A stretch of DNA of 64,000 nt. Source: Sycobia sp. Sy_11. Its lineage: Eukaryota > Arthropoda > Insecta > Hymenoptera > Epichrysomallidae. The position numbers and the translations under genes were made by a program. The notes under the pieces were generated by a model. The model worked only from the letters and a program-made list of their open reading frames with translations. It searched no databases and was not told the origin of the DNA. How positions within the stretch are numbered: the first letter of the stretch is position 1; each line of letters opens with the position of its first letter. Positions 49,042 to 62,270 of the stretch are shown piece after piece. Location of the stretch: the NCBI GenBank assembly GCA_018907035.1, contig JACCIC010000029.1:2886001-2950000 (forward strand), read 5' to 3'.

Positions 49042-49092
<51 letters not shown>
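49042..49092. repeat. (TA)n array
   Basis: About 51 bases of pure TA. Confidence 0.95.
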
Positions 49093-49094
<2 letters not shown>

Positions 49095-49323
49095 CTTTGC
49101 AACATACGTATCCTCGGATAAATATATAATAGTAATCGCTACATGGGATTACAGAGCTTGTTTCGAAAATAATCTCGACCATGCGTTGTGAGGTCGACCC
49201 TCTCCTACTTCCGCCACTTTACACAGAACTATATACGTGCAAAGAGATATACAATTCAGCTGCATACAAAGGCTAGTACAAAGACAATGGACGAGCTCGG
49301 CACTCAGTTTTCGCGCGGTGACA

Positions 49324-49351
49324 ACGACGACGTCGGCGACGACGACGACGA
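49324..49351. repeat. Short (GAC)n triplet repeat
   Basis: About eight GAC triplets, interrupted by GTC and GGC, lie inside a CpG-rich patch (49300-49510). In one frame they give an Asp-rich run after an ATG (49289). Without homology this is not enough to call an exon. Confidence 0.75.
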
Positions 49352-49517
49352 CTCTGACGCGCGTATAATCATCAAGGCGAACGGCGGCAAAGGGGCCAGC
49401 GACGTGGCCCTTTTGACAACAGCACCGTCCGTCACCCGTTGGATTTTCTTTGCGCTGCCGCCACGCGATATTGCGAGCCCTTTGTGACGATCGTCTTCGG
49501 GGCGTCTCGTCAAGAGT

Positions 49518-49525
49518 ATTATATA

Positions 49526-49573
<48 letters not shown>
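49518..49573. repeat. (TA)n array with one GTA interruption
   Basis: About 56 bases of TA, nearly perfect. Confidence 0.95.
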
Positions 49574-49575
<2 letters not shown>

Positions 49576-49639
49576 CCAGTCCGGTTTCACATTGCTTCAT
49601 AATGGACCGACGGAGAAAAGGGGCGACTGAAAACATCGA

Positions 49640-51000
49640 AGCGCCTGCGGTCTCAAAACAAGGGACCTCCGTAGGAGATTTGTATAAATTGATTTGTTTG
49701 CCAAAAATAAAGAAAATGAAAAACAAATGAACTATTTGACCGTCTGATTCATTCAGAAAATTCCGATAGGGATTATAAAGCAAATTTTTTAATACTCTAT
49801 ATTATGTTATAAATTAATTCAACAAAAGAAATGGCATACTATCGTTCGTTATTGGGAAATTCATTAGAATGTATAAATATTTCAACAGAGTTCTTTTGAA
49901 ATCAGGACCGTACGTCGAATTTAACTAAAGATCTAGTACGGGTTTTTTTTCAAATGAATGATTTGACCAATTGCAATTATTGGTAAAATAATTTTAAGTA
50001 AGTTTGTTGTAATATAACTATTTTAATGTGGAATAATAATATATAAGTTTTGAATCATTATAAGTTGAACATAAAACTGCGACTAGCTTTAAACAATTTG
50101 TCCATTAACGAAGAATAAAATCTTAATATAATTTATATTGCTGCGAGGTTGAGGCTGGACTTTGAGTTGACATTTAGGAAACAAAAATTTTAAATAAATT
50201 GACACAATAAAAATATTTGTAAATATTAATAAAATTATAGATGAAGTTGAATTAATGGGCTTGCAATTTCATTCAAATGACTTTCATTGAAGTCTCTTTT
50301 TTATAACTTGACATTTATAATTTTCTGATTTTTGTATAGACATACCTTAAGGACTACTTAGATGATTTTGTATTATACAGTATATTATTTTTTAGTTTTT
50401 CATGGAATGGTGAAAGTGACTACAAAAGTGTCAGGAAACGACAAAACATCTTTCATAATTCAACGACATTCTATATATTCTGTCACATAGCAATCATCAT
50501 AAGAACATGTAATCATTGTTATTTTCATGATAAATCAACATTGTTTTACTGATGGCTGGATTGAATATAAAAGGTAACTTAATAAAATATTCTTAGTTAT
50601 TCATATATATCATAATTCATTTAAATTATGTTAATAATGTAATTGCAATCTTTAAAATCTCTCTTCTTGGATTCATGCTTTCACGCGTTAATGCATTTCA
50701 TATTGGAGCATATATCATCAGGATATATATATCATCAGGAAACTGCCTGTAGCAAAGCTTTTTTTACTACTACGTGAATGTTAAAAAGTTTTCACAAAAT
50801 TCAAGTTTATTATTAGTTATATAAGTACCATGTTATAGGTACTAACATAAGTGATGTGTAAGTGAGGCAGTTCCAAAAAAATTTTATGCTCAAGGAGGAT
50901 GGAGTGAAAAGGGTTAAAAATCCCGAAAAAGGCTGTATACGTATAATCTAAGGATTTTTCCTCACGAAAAGACGTGGAGAGTTGATGTTACGATAGTAAA
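49640..51000. other. Long AT-rich non-coding region
   Basis: Unique AT-rich DNA with a small direct repeat of TATATCATCAGG (50711-50722 and about 50728-50739). No gene was seen. Confidence 0.55.
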
Positions 51001-52070
51001 CCTTTAATGTCTCCCCTTCGCGTGCCTTGCCCCTTGGAAAGAGGATCTATAATATTGTAATACGAGTTGCTTGCCGCAGAAATCATACACGGACATGGCG
51101 CGTCGTATATATATATACACGCATGGATTTTATTACATCCATTTGGATACGTGGAGCAATAAAAATGTTTTATGCAATCATTCGGTACTTAAGCTTGGTT
51201 AAAATTTAAAGTTCAGCTTTCCGCGTATGTATTAATCTGGATATATATAAAATTACGTATAAACCAATTTTACGATCAGAGATGGATTCTGCGCTTGTAA
51301 AATTTGCGAACAGCACATTTCATATAAGTTATGGATTTCCATTGAAACGTTAATGTACAGAATTAAAGACGCGCATCTAATAAAGAAGAAAAAGTCCCAA
51401 GAAAATTTCCTCTTTCTTTTTTTAAATCGAATATCAGTTTTGGAAAATTCGCTTTTTGCATGAAACACGCGCATACACACGCGTACGCCACATACATCTT
51501 CACCATCCATTATTCCTTGAGCGCACAGCCGAGAATAATAACGAAGAGAAATATTTTCGTTAACTCAGGCATAACTTATACCCTCGACCACCTTGCGCGC
51601 GCGGTTGTCTTACGTGCCTGCCTCGCGCGTTCGTGGCACGCGTAGAACGAGCAAAAAGGGCTGGGGTGGAGGGCGGAAGCAGCAGGTGGAGAGAGCCAGG
51701 ACGCGCGAGCTTCCTACTACGGGCACCGGTGAAAAATCCACCCCTCCCCCACATTTTCCTCTTTTCCCGGAAGCCGATATTTGCATAAAAAGCAAGGGGC
51801 CGCATCGTCGTCGTTATGCGCAATGTAAACTCGACTGCTGGAGGGGGGGGGCGGGGGTGAGGCGGTAGGACGGCGGTGGCACAATGCGCGTACGCTCATG
51901 CACGCGTCTGGGCGGCGAGGCAACGTGTTGCACGCGGGAAGAAAAGAGGTTGCGGAGTGTATTGGGGTCCGCAGCGTCCTTCCGACCTCCTTTATTCCCC
52001 CGCGCGGCGCGGCGTTCGCCTACTGTGCGAATGTATTTGTATGGAGAAATCGATTGGATCTCCGATAATA
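51001..52070. other. Mixed to CpG-rich non-coding DNA
   Basis: AT-rich to about 51450, then CpG-rich, with a G-run near 51844-51852. Overlapping frames of 60-92 codons lie on both strands with no domain. Confidence 0.5.
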
Positions 52071-52071
52071 G

Positions 52072-52121
<50 letters not shown>

Positions 52122-52226
52122 TCGTGCGCTGCAGTATACTCGCGGGCGCAATAACAACGTCGACCCCGGGAGATTGGGGCTACTGACGGGCACTATGTGT
52201 ATCGGTTTCGCAAACCATCATACATT

Positions 52227-52291
<65 letters not shown>

Positions 52292-52404
52292 TTCTTCTTC
52301 GTTGTTTGTTTTTTTCCGCCATTTTTTTCCTGATGCGCGAGTATATAGATTGAAATCGGTATCGTTAAATTTTCCGATCGAATTGATGCTTGGTGGATTT
52401 CTCT

Positions 52405-52444
<40 letters not shown>
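52072..52444. repeat. Three (TA)n arrays within 375 bp
   Basis: TA runs lie at 52072-52119, 52229-52285 and 52409-52444, separated by about 110 and 120 bases of ordinary sequence. Confidence 0.95.
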
Positions 52445-52447
<3 letters not shown>

Positions 52448-53540
52448 GCAGTTGAAATTGCAATTTTCTATACAATGTCGAATACTCTTCCCTATACAAT
52501 CTCCCTGAATTTTTCGAGGAATTCTCAGTTCATTCTGTTTGTTAATGAAAAATAGAATCTCGGTTTCATAACGTTATAATTATATACCGATCCCATTTTT
52601 CGTACAATTTTTAAAATTCGATTTCTAAAGTTAGACTTTTTTTACTATTTGAGTGCAGACATAGATATCTCTGTGTTAATTAACTCATTCAATATGCCCA
52701 TATAAATTCTTTAACATAGTGAAATAACAAAGCATTTTGTTGCATTTTATTGTATTGCAAAGAAAAGAATTTTATTTTATCCTAATGCAGTATTTTGAAA
52801 TTATAGTTAGATGAGCAAATTTAAATGTGACTACAAGTAGATACAGTAAATAGTTAGTCAAGTTCATGACACGTTGTTCACTTAGTTTAAAAATAATGAA
52901 ATAAAAATTTTATATATACTGCAATAATTTATAAAAATTAATGTAATAAAATGATTAAGTCACTCTGACTTTCCTTGGATTTTTTAAAAACATTATATTA
53001 ATACAATTTTTTTTTCCTGTAATTATCAGATTTACTATATGATACTAAAAAACAAATTCTAACAGGAATAATTAAATAACCAGCATTATATGAAACTGAA
53101 AATGAGAAGTAAACATTCGAATCTAGTGCATAGTTTTTGATTATCTAAGCGTTATAAATAAAACATTTTATTATCGTATGTATAATACAGGATGACGAAC
53201 ACTATAATTATACTTACAGGCTTCGTACTTGGCCCAGGACGAAACTTATGTACACAATAGTTATTTATTCTGATATTTCAAATTTGTAATTTTTTTTCAT
53301 AAAGAAGGTTTGCCCATAACTTCATAGATTTAATCTTTATTTCAATCTTTCATTCGTAATAACGCCAGGTCTACACTGTTTTCGTTTACTTCAGCTCGTG
53401 TAGAGGTCGATAAGACGATGGAACCTCCCTCAAATCGAATCTTTCCCGGTCGGTCTAACATAAGCATCAAATTCAAAACATCGAGCAAATCTAATTAACG
53501 TTAAATCCAAGCAAATCTCCAACTCTAAGCCGAGTCAAAC
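52445..53540. other. Non-coding AT-rich region
   Basis: Unique AT-rich sequence. Nothing recognisable was found. Confidence 0.55.
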
Positions 53541-53669
53541 TTGTGTACGACTCAACCGCTCCGCCCCCTCCCCTTCCCACACGCCCTCTTCAAACAATAA
53601 CACAACATTATCCCAAACCCCGGGGGTGGTAAACGAGGGAAACGTCGCGTCGCGGAGCACAGACATAAT

Positions 53670-53720
<51 letters not shown>

Positions 53721-53922
53721 GTCAGCGAGAGAGCGACAGAGACAGAGGGGCAGCGCGAGAGAAGGCAAAGCGAAGTGCCCGGGGATCCCATAAAGCGCGC
53801 CGGCGCTCCGGCCTCCGCGTGATGGGAAATAAGCGCTAAATTTATTAGCGCGTCGGAAGTGCATCGTCGCATTGTTGCGCAATCCTTTATTCTCCGCCCA
53901 GATAGTTGGGGGAGGGGGAGCG

Positions 53923-53977
<55 letters not shown>

Positions 53978-54400
53978 AGAGAGAAAGAAATGGCGTCCCG
54001 CAGCACCGCGATCCCCGGGAAAAAGCACTCGACGAGCGCCCGTACCGAGCGAGAGAGCAAGTGACAGAGGATATTCCCTTGGCCGCACTAACCTTAACCC
54101 CTTGGAAATGGGGTGGGATGGTGGGTGGGATGGGGTATCCGGCGAAAAGTGCAGCGACCGCTCGACGGGTGGTAGGTAGTACGGGCTAAGCTATCGCGTC
54201 GATGCGCGAAAAGTGCGCGCTGGGCTTGTTATATATATATATACCGACTCTATTGCGAATGGGGTGAAGAGAGCGAGAGACAGAGGGGGAGAGGGAGAGG
54301 GGGTGAGGTTGGAAACAGTCACGTCAACCCTCTTGAGAGGGGCGTGCGCAGGGCAGAATGGAAATAGCTACTATACTACTTGCGAGCGAAATATATATGT
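53541..54400. other. CpG-rich island with two (GA)n arrays
   Basis: GC-rich DNA carries (GA)n at 53674-53721 (with GGGA and GTCAG variants) and at 53925-53986, and a short TA run near 54231-54243. The long minus-strand frames (115 and 178 codons) consist largely of Ser-Leu repeats from these arrays. Confidence 0.6.
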
Positions 54401-54776
54401 ATAATTTTTGAAAAATAAAGGCAGACTGAACTGAAGCTTGGGCGTAAGCGTGAAAAATTAACGACGCGTATCGGCTTCAATTATTACTGCTATTCTTTTA
54501 CTCAAATCTTATATTTATATATATGCGCCCTTATGTATACATACGTTTTATAAATCAATGGAATTCGCATTAATGTAAGACTAAAGGAAAGTTGCTACTT
54601 ATTCTATATGCTACAGACGACTCTTTTCTGGTCGGCGATGAGGAAACGTTTTATGCGGTATATATAAAGTTTGCTCGGCTAGTCGATAAAAAAATAAAAT
54701 GACCGGTTTAAAGGAATGAAAGCGAAATTGCATTGGTAGTGTCTGATTTAATATAAACATTTTATTAATTAATTTA
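54401..54776. other. AT-rich, nothing seen
   Basis: Unique AT-rich sequence. Confidence 0.5.
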
Positions 54777-54827
54777 TATATGTATATATATATATATATA
54801 TGCATATATTTGTATGTATATGTGTGT

Positions 54828-54876
<49 letters not shown>
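54777..54876. repeat. Compound (TA)n array, 100 bp
   Basis: TA runs are interrupted by TGTA, TGCATA and GTGTGTATACA variants, with about 45 bases of pure TA at the right end. Confidence 0.9.
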
Positions 54877-54879
<3 letters not shown>

Positions 54880-55264
54880 ATAAGATCGGAAATGTCATAA
54901 TTTATGATCTGCAAAACAACGATATTCGTTACCTATCCAACAATCCGTCAGAGGCATGATAAATATTTTATTATCAACTAATAGCTAATCAATGCGTAAC
55001 ACGCAACGAATGTGTTATCCACATTATTTACATTAAAATAACATAATACTTCCATTATCAATCGAACACGGCTTGACTGACCTATTTACCATAGGATTAT
55101 AATAAATTTTGTCTGGCGAACATTTCCGCATTAATAGTATACAGCATCGGATAGCAATGTGGAACAAAATTCGACCATAGCATCTCTGTTTAGCTTTATA
55201 CTTTTGAATTAGGCAGCTAGTACACGGGCATAATAAATATAATTCTCCACCGTGCTATCATAAA

Positions 55265-55304
<40 letters not shown>

Positions 55305-56850
55305 GTGCCTACTCTAAAACGACATTAATAATAATGCACATATAATGCAGGCGAGGTTGTAAAATCAAGCTGTAACGTTACTGCGTGTATTATATTACAT
55401 GATCACGGGCAGCGGCGAGCACGGAATAATGGAATAATTGCGAAGGGTTCGATCCCGAAACGTATACACGTCGATATTACGAATTCCGAACGGTTATATT
55501 GTTTAATTGAGCGCGCGGCTGCCGTAACGTCTCATCGTAAGAACGATCGAACGTATACGTTGTAGAGTAAATCTTCTGGAAATGAAAACTTTTTGAATGC
55601 ATCCGGGTTCGACGCGGATATTTAAAATTTATTAGCCGCGTGAAGTACATATTATTTGCAATGTTTTAGTGTACTTTTGAAAAAACTCGGTGTGTTCATT
55701 CCAGCGGAAATCTTAATTTTATACGAAACGTAGATCAACATCTATCAAAATGTATCAGTATGCAAAGTACAAACACGTCAGAACAACAGCTGAAATGCGC
55801 CGATAAATTTTTGATGCTGTTATGAATACAGCTTCAAAATTCATACGAGTGAAAGTATGTGCACGAAAAGTTACTGCGTGTACGTCTATAAATATACAGT
55901 TCTCAAGCGATATTGATACATGTGCATAACATACTAAGTTAATTTTTAGACGTTTTTACTTGAACTATCTCTATAGTAGTCAATAATGTATAGCAGAAAT
56001 AGATCTGATAAGATTTAAAATGCTCATTAATAAAAAAATGTTTCGAAATCAGTTTTAGGCACAGGCTTTGATACTACACACGTGATGAGATTTTTATATC
56101 TATTGAAGCATGTTAGCACGCCTTAATAAACTTCGTTATGTTACAAAATGTCGACTCCGGTATTCGCTTCGGGCATCCATGAGGACGAGCTCATGTTTGT
56201 GTAAAGGTTCAATTTTCTGAAACGATATTCCATTATTATATAAAAAAGAAAATAATCTATCAGTTATCTGGTAACCTAGTCTGACCACAAATGTATTAGA
56301 GTAATCAGAATATCGATGTAATAGAACCAAAATTATGATAATTATACACAGGGGAATTTCTTTACGTGTTTTTGTCCTTGGGAAATTAGGAAATTTTATA
56401 TACACGTATAGTGTTGCAATTAATTACAATTAGCATGCAATTTAATTTACTTTTAATTTAATTTCAAGTCAATGTATTCTTCCTTGTTTATTCGCGGATT
56501 CTATAATCGCCGGATGACGTTAACGTACTTGCACGAAGCCAATACTATCGAGCCAAGACTCTAATTTGTAGAATTTGTCTAATTTGTATTTTGGAGAGGA
56601 ATAACGTAAATACGGGTTGAGCTACAGGAAGAAGAATAAATAATCCACAATCTCACGGCGATTTCGTACAAGCTCGATCTATATTTTCTGTCCAATCAGT
56701 GCGGAATAAGCCGCTTCGTTGAAAAAAAGAAACTATCTGTGCATTATCTATAATAATTTATTGCAAATAATCGTGATTTAATTGTTCCGATTCCGTTATA
56801 GACATCGGTTTGAATTCTATTCAACTCCTTTGCTTTTTATATACGGCGCA
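54877..56850. other. AT-rich non-coding region with one (TA)n array
   Basis: A TA run lies at 55266-55303. A B-box-like GGTTCGATCCC near 55447 has no matching box A and is not called as a tRNA. The rest is unique. Confidence 0.5.
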
Positions 56851-56884
56851 GTTTTTGCACAACCGTGACTGAGACCGAGAGCGA

Positions 56885-56885
56885 G

Positions 56886-56930
<45 letters not shown>
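56885..56930. repeat. (GA)n array
   Basis: About 41 bases of pure GA (from 56890) after a few GAGC variants. It opens a CpG-rich patch (56850-57300) that also holds a T-tract at about 57117-57132. Confidence 0.95.
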
Positions 56931-56934
<4 letters not shown>

Positions 56935-57330
56935 TTACATATAATCTTTCTTTTACAGCTTCGTATAAAAATTTAAGAATTTCCCGGGAAAACGGCCGCG
57001 CCACCGGGGGATGGGTCGGCCGCACCCCTTCTTCTTTTTCTTTTTACGCTCGCGCATCGGCGTAAGTTCGCAAGTGTCTTTTAGAGCTCTTTAGTCTCGC
57101 ATTTAGCCGGCGGGGGATTTTTTTTTTTTTTTGCATTTTATAGAGTCGGGCGTAAAAAGTGTCCGGGGGGTATTATTCGGATTGTAAAGGAGGCGAGCCC
57201 CAAGCTCGCGCGCGGGAATTCATTATGGGGGAGCCGAGGCATATGCGGGTATATGGGATCTGGTTACCGTGCTCTATTGCCTGTACGAATAACGTTCGTA
57301 CGGACACCGGGATTGCATAAGAAAGTCTTT

Positions 57331-58083
57331 AATCTAAAATATGCGGTGCATATATATCGTAGCCCGTTTATTGGATTTTTAGAAAAAAAATATGAATGGG
57401 ATCAACTGTTGGGATGATTAGTATCATCTGACGATTTTTTAAGCATCCGATAAAGGAGGAATTTATTTATCGTACGCGTTGTTTTTGCTTAATTCAAATA
57501 TAATTTTCAGATTTTAACCAGCTTAACTTCAAAAGATCGAAAGTCTCAAGAACCCGATTTTGTTAGAGATTTGATGCTACTATATAAAGTTATTATAAGA
57601 ACGATCTTTATAATTTTCTGGTATATAAGCCTGCGTGAACTGCGTTTTTCGGAATGTTTTGCTTCGTCAAAAAAAAAAAAAAAAAAAAAACGTTGGAAAA
57701 AACGCGCATCCAAGAACTTATTTACACGCGTTTCGATGCGTCTCATCCCTTCCAGGTAGAGCAAAATTCGTTTGCAAAATTCGGAGAAGTTTGGATGAGC
57801 CGCACATTCCTGGCTTCCACGAAATATTGAAAAATATTATGATAAATATTTGAACGTTCAAAAAAAAGTATTATACGCAAGTCTAAAGAACCAACCTTTC
57901 TGAATATGTAAGATATAATTATTTTTATGAATTTCCAACAAAAATATTTTATAATATAGATATCTTCATTTAAGAAATAACTAACAGGATCCTATTTCCT
58001 ATAGAATCCTATACCTCGAAGTAAACATCAGAAACGTAATTTTTAATGATAATTCTGCAGAGTTCATAATATATTCGAACTCA

Positions 58084-58121
<38 letters not shown>

Positions 58122-58231
58122 TACAACTGTCTTTATCCTCGGTCATTCTTTTCTTATTCAATACGCATAATTTACTATTCCATCAACAGATTCCATTATA
58201 TAAAGATTTAAATTCAACTTGAATACAGGAA

Positions 58232-58233
<2 letters not shown>
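57331..58233. other. AT-rich with an A-tract and a (TA)n array
   Basis: A run of about 22 A residues lies at 57669-57690 and a TA run at 58087-58118. No gene was seen. Confidence 0.55.

Positions 58234-58279
<46 letters not shown>
58234..58279. repeat. (TA)n array
   Basis: About 46 bases of pure TA. Confidence 0.95.
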
Positions 58280-58281
<2 letters not shown>

Positions 58282-58806
58282 AGTAAACTTTGAGTTTGAG
58301 AAGGAGTAGAAAAAGCTTTATACAAGTTTATATTTTCTTTTCGAAAAAACTTATTTCTCCTATTAAATCCATACGAATTTCTTTTAGATATTTCAGAGAA
58401 AATAGAAATTGCCATTTCCTTTCCTTTTTGAAGAAATTTCAGTTTTCTGTAATTTTTAGTAATATATGAATTCTAATCTTGTAAGCTCCTTTGACACTTA
58501 TAAATTTCATTTTCTAGATGTTCATAATATGAGAAAAAAATTTTCAAATCATCGCCGAAAATTCGCTACGGTTTTTATGAATTTGTAACAAATGGAGATA
58601 TTTTTTCAAATTAGGCATAGTAATTTCTATTTGATCATACAAGTGGCATGGTGTCTTACTTATATCTCTTAAAAAAGAAAAGAAAGAACGTAAAGAGCAA
58701 ATTAAATCGCAATTTCCTGGATTTGTTCATATATAACCTATAACGTGTTCCACCGCCCCCTTTATTACTCGGAACTTCCATTATCGCGTTTAGTCTATAT
58801 CTGTGC

Positions 58807-58807
<1 letters not shown>
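58280..58807. other. AT-rich, nothing seen
   Basis: Unique AT-rich sequence. Confidence 0.5.

Positions 58808-58852
<45 letters not shown>
58808..58852. repeat. (TA)n array
   Basis: About 45 bases of pure TA. Confidence 0.95.
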
Positions 58853-58854
<2 letters not shown>

Positions 58855-58859
58855 TATAT

Positions 58860-59900
58860 GCAGTCACACACATTGCCGGGGAGCGTCAACGAAATTGTCC
58901 GTTCGCGGTCGTAAATTGTTCGAGAGCGTTACAAATCCCCCACTCGCGCGCCGTCAACCGCCGATGTAAGAACTGGCCGACCCTATATCTACATCTCTGT
59001 GTTCCCGCTTAAAGGGGGGATAGCGGAGCTCTCCGAGTTAGCGGTTCAACGGCATTTATTTAACGATCTATATATATATATATATAATGCTCGATGGTCA
59101 AGCGGAGCGGGCGTATCATCGCGAAATCTCTCCTCTTCTCTCTCTCTCTCTCTCTCTCTCGTCGGCTTATGTATTGGTGCGTTTATTATTGCATATACAG
59201 TCAAGCGCCGAGGGCGGCCGCCATACGGCCGCGATTGCAACGTTGCGCCCAGCTATTATATACATCATATATGTAGGAAGGGAGAAAGAGGAAATACTAC
59301 TGCTCGCTGTGCTGGCCGGGGAAGTGGCGTGTTCCATAGATGTGTACACATGTGTATCCGAAATTCCACCCGTCAGGCTTGCTTCCCGCGCGCTCGTGTC
59401 TCCCTGTCCATACGAACGCGCAGGTACGAGTGCGCCCCCCCCCCCCACACACACAAGCACATGTACTCACGTGCACCCGCCTGCATAGGTGCGCCACAGT
59501 GTACCTAGGGCCCGATTAACGTCCGCGTCCCGCTACTGCCGCGCGCCGTTTATACCTGGTTTATACACAGCGAATCTTGGCGCCGCGCCGAGCGCGTCTA
59601 TGGCATTAACGCGGAATTCGCCGGTGGCCGGCCCCGGCCGAGCCCGCGAGTTTCGAAATTCGCAGTGGAGCGGGCTGCGAAACGCCCGGAAACGCCGGAA
59701 TCCAATTTGACTGGCGCTGCTATCATTCGTCTTCCCGTAACGGCGCGGGAATAGTGGAAGTCCGCGTGTGAAGGGGGGGGGGGAGCAACTACATATATAT
59801 GTATAGTAAAATCCTTCCACCTCCCTCTCTCCCACCCTTACTCGGTCTTTGCAACCGCTCAGCGCGTCAGGTCAGATCTCCGCAGCAGTGCTTTAGTTCG
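58860..59900. other. Large CpG-rich island
   Basis: GC-rich DNA with a short TA run (59069-59087), (CT)n (59129-59160), a C-run followed by CA (about 59436-59455) and a G-run (59774-59783). An ATTAAC core lies in a very CG-rich stretch near 59600-59660. Frames of up to 169 codons occur on both strands and have no domain. Confidence 0.5.
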
Positions 59901-59946
59901 CCGCGTATGCTTGCACAGCGTATATATATTGGTTCCGTAAGTTTAC

Positions 59947-59947
<1 letters not shown>

Positions 59948-60002
<55 letters not shown>
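59948..60002. repeat. (TA)n array followed by CA
   Basis: About 55 bases of pure TA pass into a few CA units. Confidence 0.95.
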
Positions 60003-60009
<7 letters not shown>

Positions 60010-60129
60010 CACAAATAGGTGCGCGCGCGTTACTGCAGTTGACACGAGTGTCAAGGTTCTTGATGATGAAGGGGGTGGGGGGAGGAGAAGCTCTTCGTTG
60101 CGTCGCTCAATCACTATACGGGCGTATAG

Positions 60130-60630
60130 GCGAATAATAGCGCTGGAGAATCGAATAATTGTTCTACTGGATATAGAACATGCGTATATGGAGTAATTTC
60201 ATGTTTCTGCGTGTCATGAAATTATAGAGGTTGGAAATACCTCGGACATCCAATAAGGAAATAAATCTTCTTACCATAGATACAATTATTAGAAAAATTT
60301 TTCCTTATAATTTTTTTATGAACAAATTCTAAGAAAAATTACGTTTTTTATGATTTGAGTATACGAACTAATGGGAAATTCGCTTAAATCATTTTTATTA
60401 TTAATTGTTTTTGCGATAATAGAGTATACTCGCCGGTTGTACTGATGCTCAATTAAGAAACTAGTCATATTCAAACAAATGTCCACGGCAAATACAAAAT
60501 AAACTGCAAATGGGCCTTTTTCGGCGTTATTTTCTAACAATTCTACCAGAGTTATGGCTTTACCGAACTGTCAGTTGCAAAAACGTGTTGGTTACTTTAA
60601 TAAAGAAAAATTTGTGATGGAATAAATAGC

Positions 60631-60679
<49 letters not shown>

Positions 60680-61080
60680 TTTTTATAAACAGAAATTTAT
60701 AGAGAAGCTTTTTGACAATTAAAATTAATGTTCCTTTCAGCGAATCTGTATACAGAAATCCAATGATAAAACTTGGAGTCTCCTCTCTTTAATGCTGTTT
60801 CGGATGTGCCTTTTTATATTCGTTGCATACACATCAATTTTAAACGATATTTGCTTGTCGTTAGCGACTAATTGAACGCGTGGCAATCGTTACATTAACC
60901 TCAATTCCAAGTTGAAATAAAGTAAATAATAATACTCTTTTTTATTCTCATATAAGTACGAAATCAGATTGATTTAAATTTATACATATAAATTTAATTA
61001 TCATAACGTGAATTTTTTGCTTCACGATTACGAACTACACATATTTTGTTCCCTATGGATAGATCGCTTATATTCGTATA
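60130..61080. other. AT-rich non-coding region with one (TA)n array
   Basis: A TA run lies at 60632-60674. The rest is unique. Confidence 0.55.
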
Positions 61081-62270
61081 TATAATTCCAGTTTATTCGA
61101 TCAGCAGTTGGACGGGACGACAGTACCTACGCGTGGGATACACACACGCGCGCGTACACACAGGCACGTAAAGTCACACACTCACATCGTATACGAAATC
61201 GCGTCAAAGACGAAATTTCACGAAATTTAGTCGCCTTTCACGGGATCGCGCGCGCCCGCTCGTCTGGCCGCCCGAATAATTCATTCGTCCCTCATCCCCG
61301 CACGCATATGTGCACATGCATACGTATATACGATGTTTCGACCACGTCGACTGTGTATATGTTTTTATTGGGCCGCTTCGCCAATTCCCGTGGGATTGCG
61401 CCGAGCGCGGCGCGGGATTTAATTCTCTCCAAAGTTAATGCGTACGTGTGCACGCGCGATTCCCGCGCAAGTGAGTGAGCGACTGAGTGAGAGGGTGAGA
61501 GGGAGGGATACAGAGAGAGAAAAGAGAGAGAAAGGGCCACCTTATCGGGCTCCAAAGAACTATTTTGATTTATCGTTTGTTTAGCAATTACAAACTTTAG
61601 CCGACGCGCGCATGCATATATTCATGGCACGGGCCTTTTTCCCATGATGCCGAATAGAGAAGCGTGCGCGCGCGCATGTGTGTGTGAGAGAGAGAGAGAG
61701 AAAGAGAGATTACACTGTGTATATATGCATGTACGCCCAAAACCAACAGTATAGGGAAGCCAAGGGAGAGGGCAATTAACTTACCCTATATCACTTCCCA
61801 ACTCCTTCCCCTTCCCGCCGCTCTTCACTCTCTATCTCTCTCCCTCTCCCACTTCTCCCCCCTCCCATTCTAACTCCCCTCATCCGCGCGATCCCGTTGG
61901 CCCGTATCGTACACATACACATGCGTGCACATAGATGTATACGCACGCGCGTGCACACGCTCGTCGTGAAAAAAAGCCGTATGCAAATAGGGTCTTCCGG
62001 AGGCAGACTTCGTCATGGTAGCCCGTACCCCCCCCCCCCCTTTTCGGCGAACCAGCGCGCAAGGGAGCACGACGATGCGCGCGCACTTCGACTGGTCGTT
62101 AATGCGGCTGCTTTCGAGATCGTTCCGAAATGGAAATTTCGTAAATTGAAATCGACCTGGTCGATTCTCCGTCGGTGCGTCTTTATGTGCACGACTATGT
62201 ATAAACTTAGCCGAGTTATAAACCAGTATAGCGCTGCTTCGCGAAACACATGAGCATCGCGACCGTTCGT
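61081..62270. other. CpG-rich region with short CA, GA and CG runs
   Basis: GC-rich DNA has short alternating CA and CG runs (61140-61175, 61667-61685), a short GA run (about 61687-61708) and a C-run of about a dozen at 62029-62040. Open frames of up to 146 codons lack any domain. Confidence 0.5.

Noticed and set aside
49188..49487. 99-codon frame with an Asp-rich run
   Set aside because: The Asp run comes from a (GAC)n repeat, and the remaining residues show no domain or exon boundary pattern.
53552..54088. Minus-strand open frame of 178 codons, the longest in the window
   Set aside because: Mostly Ser-Leu runs from two (GA)n arrays, with the rest from CpG-rich DNA where stops are rare.
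55446..55457. Box B-like GGTTCGATCCC
   Set aside because: No box A about 44 bases upstream and no cloverleaf; probably chance.
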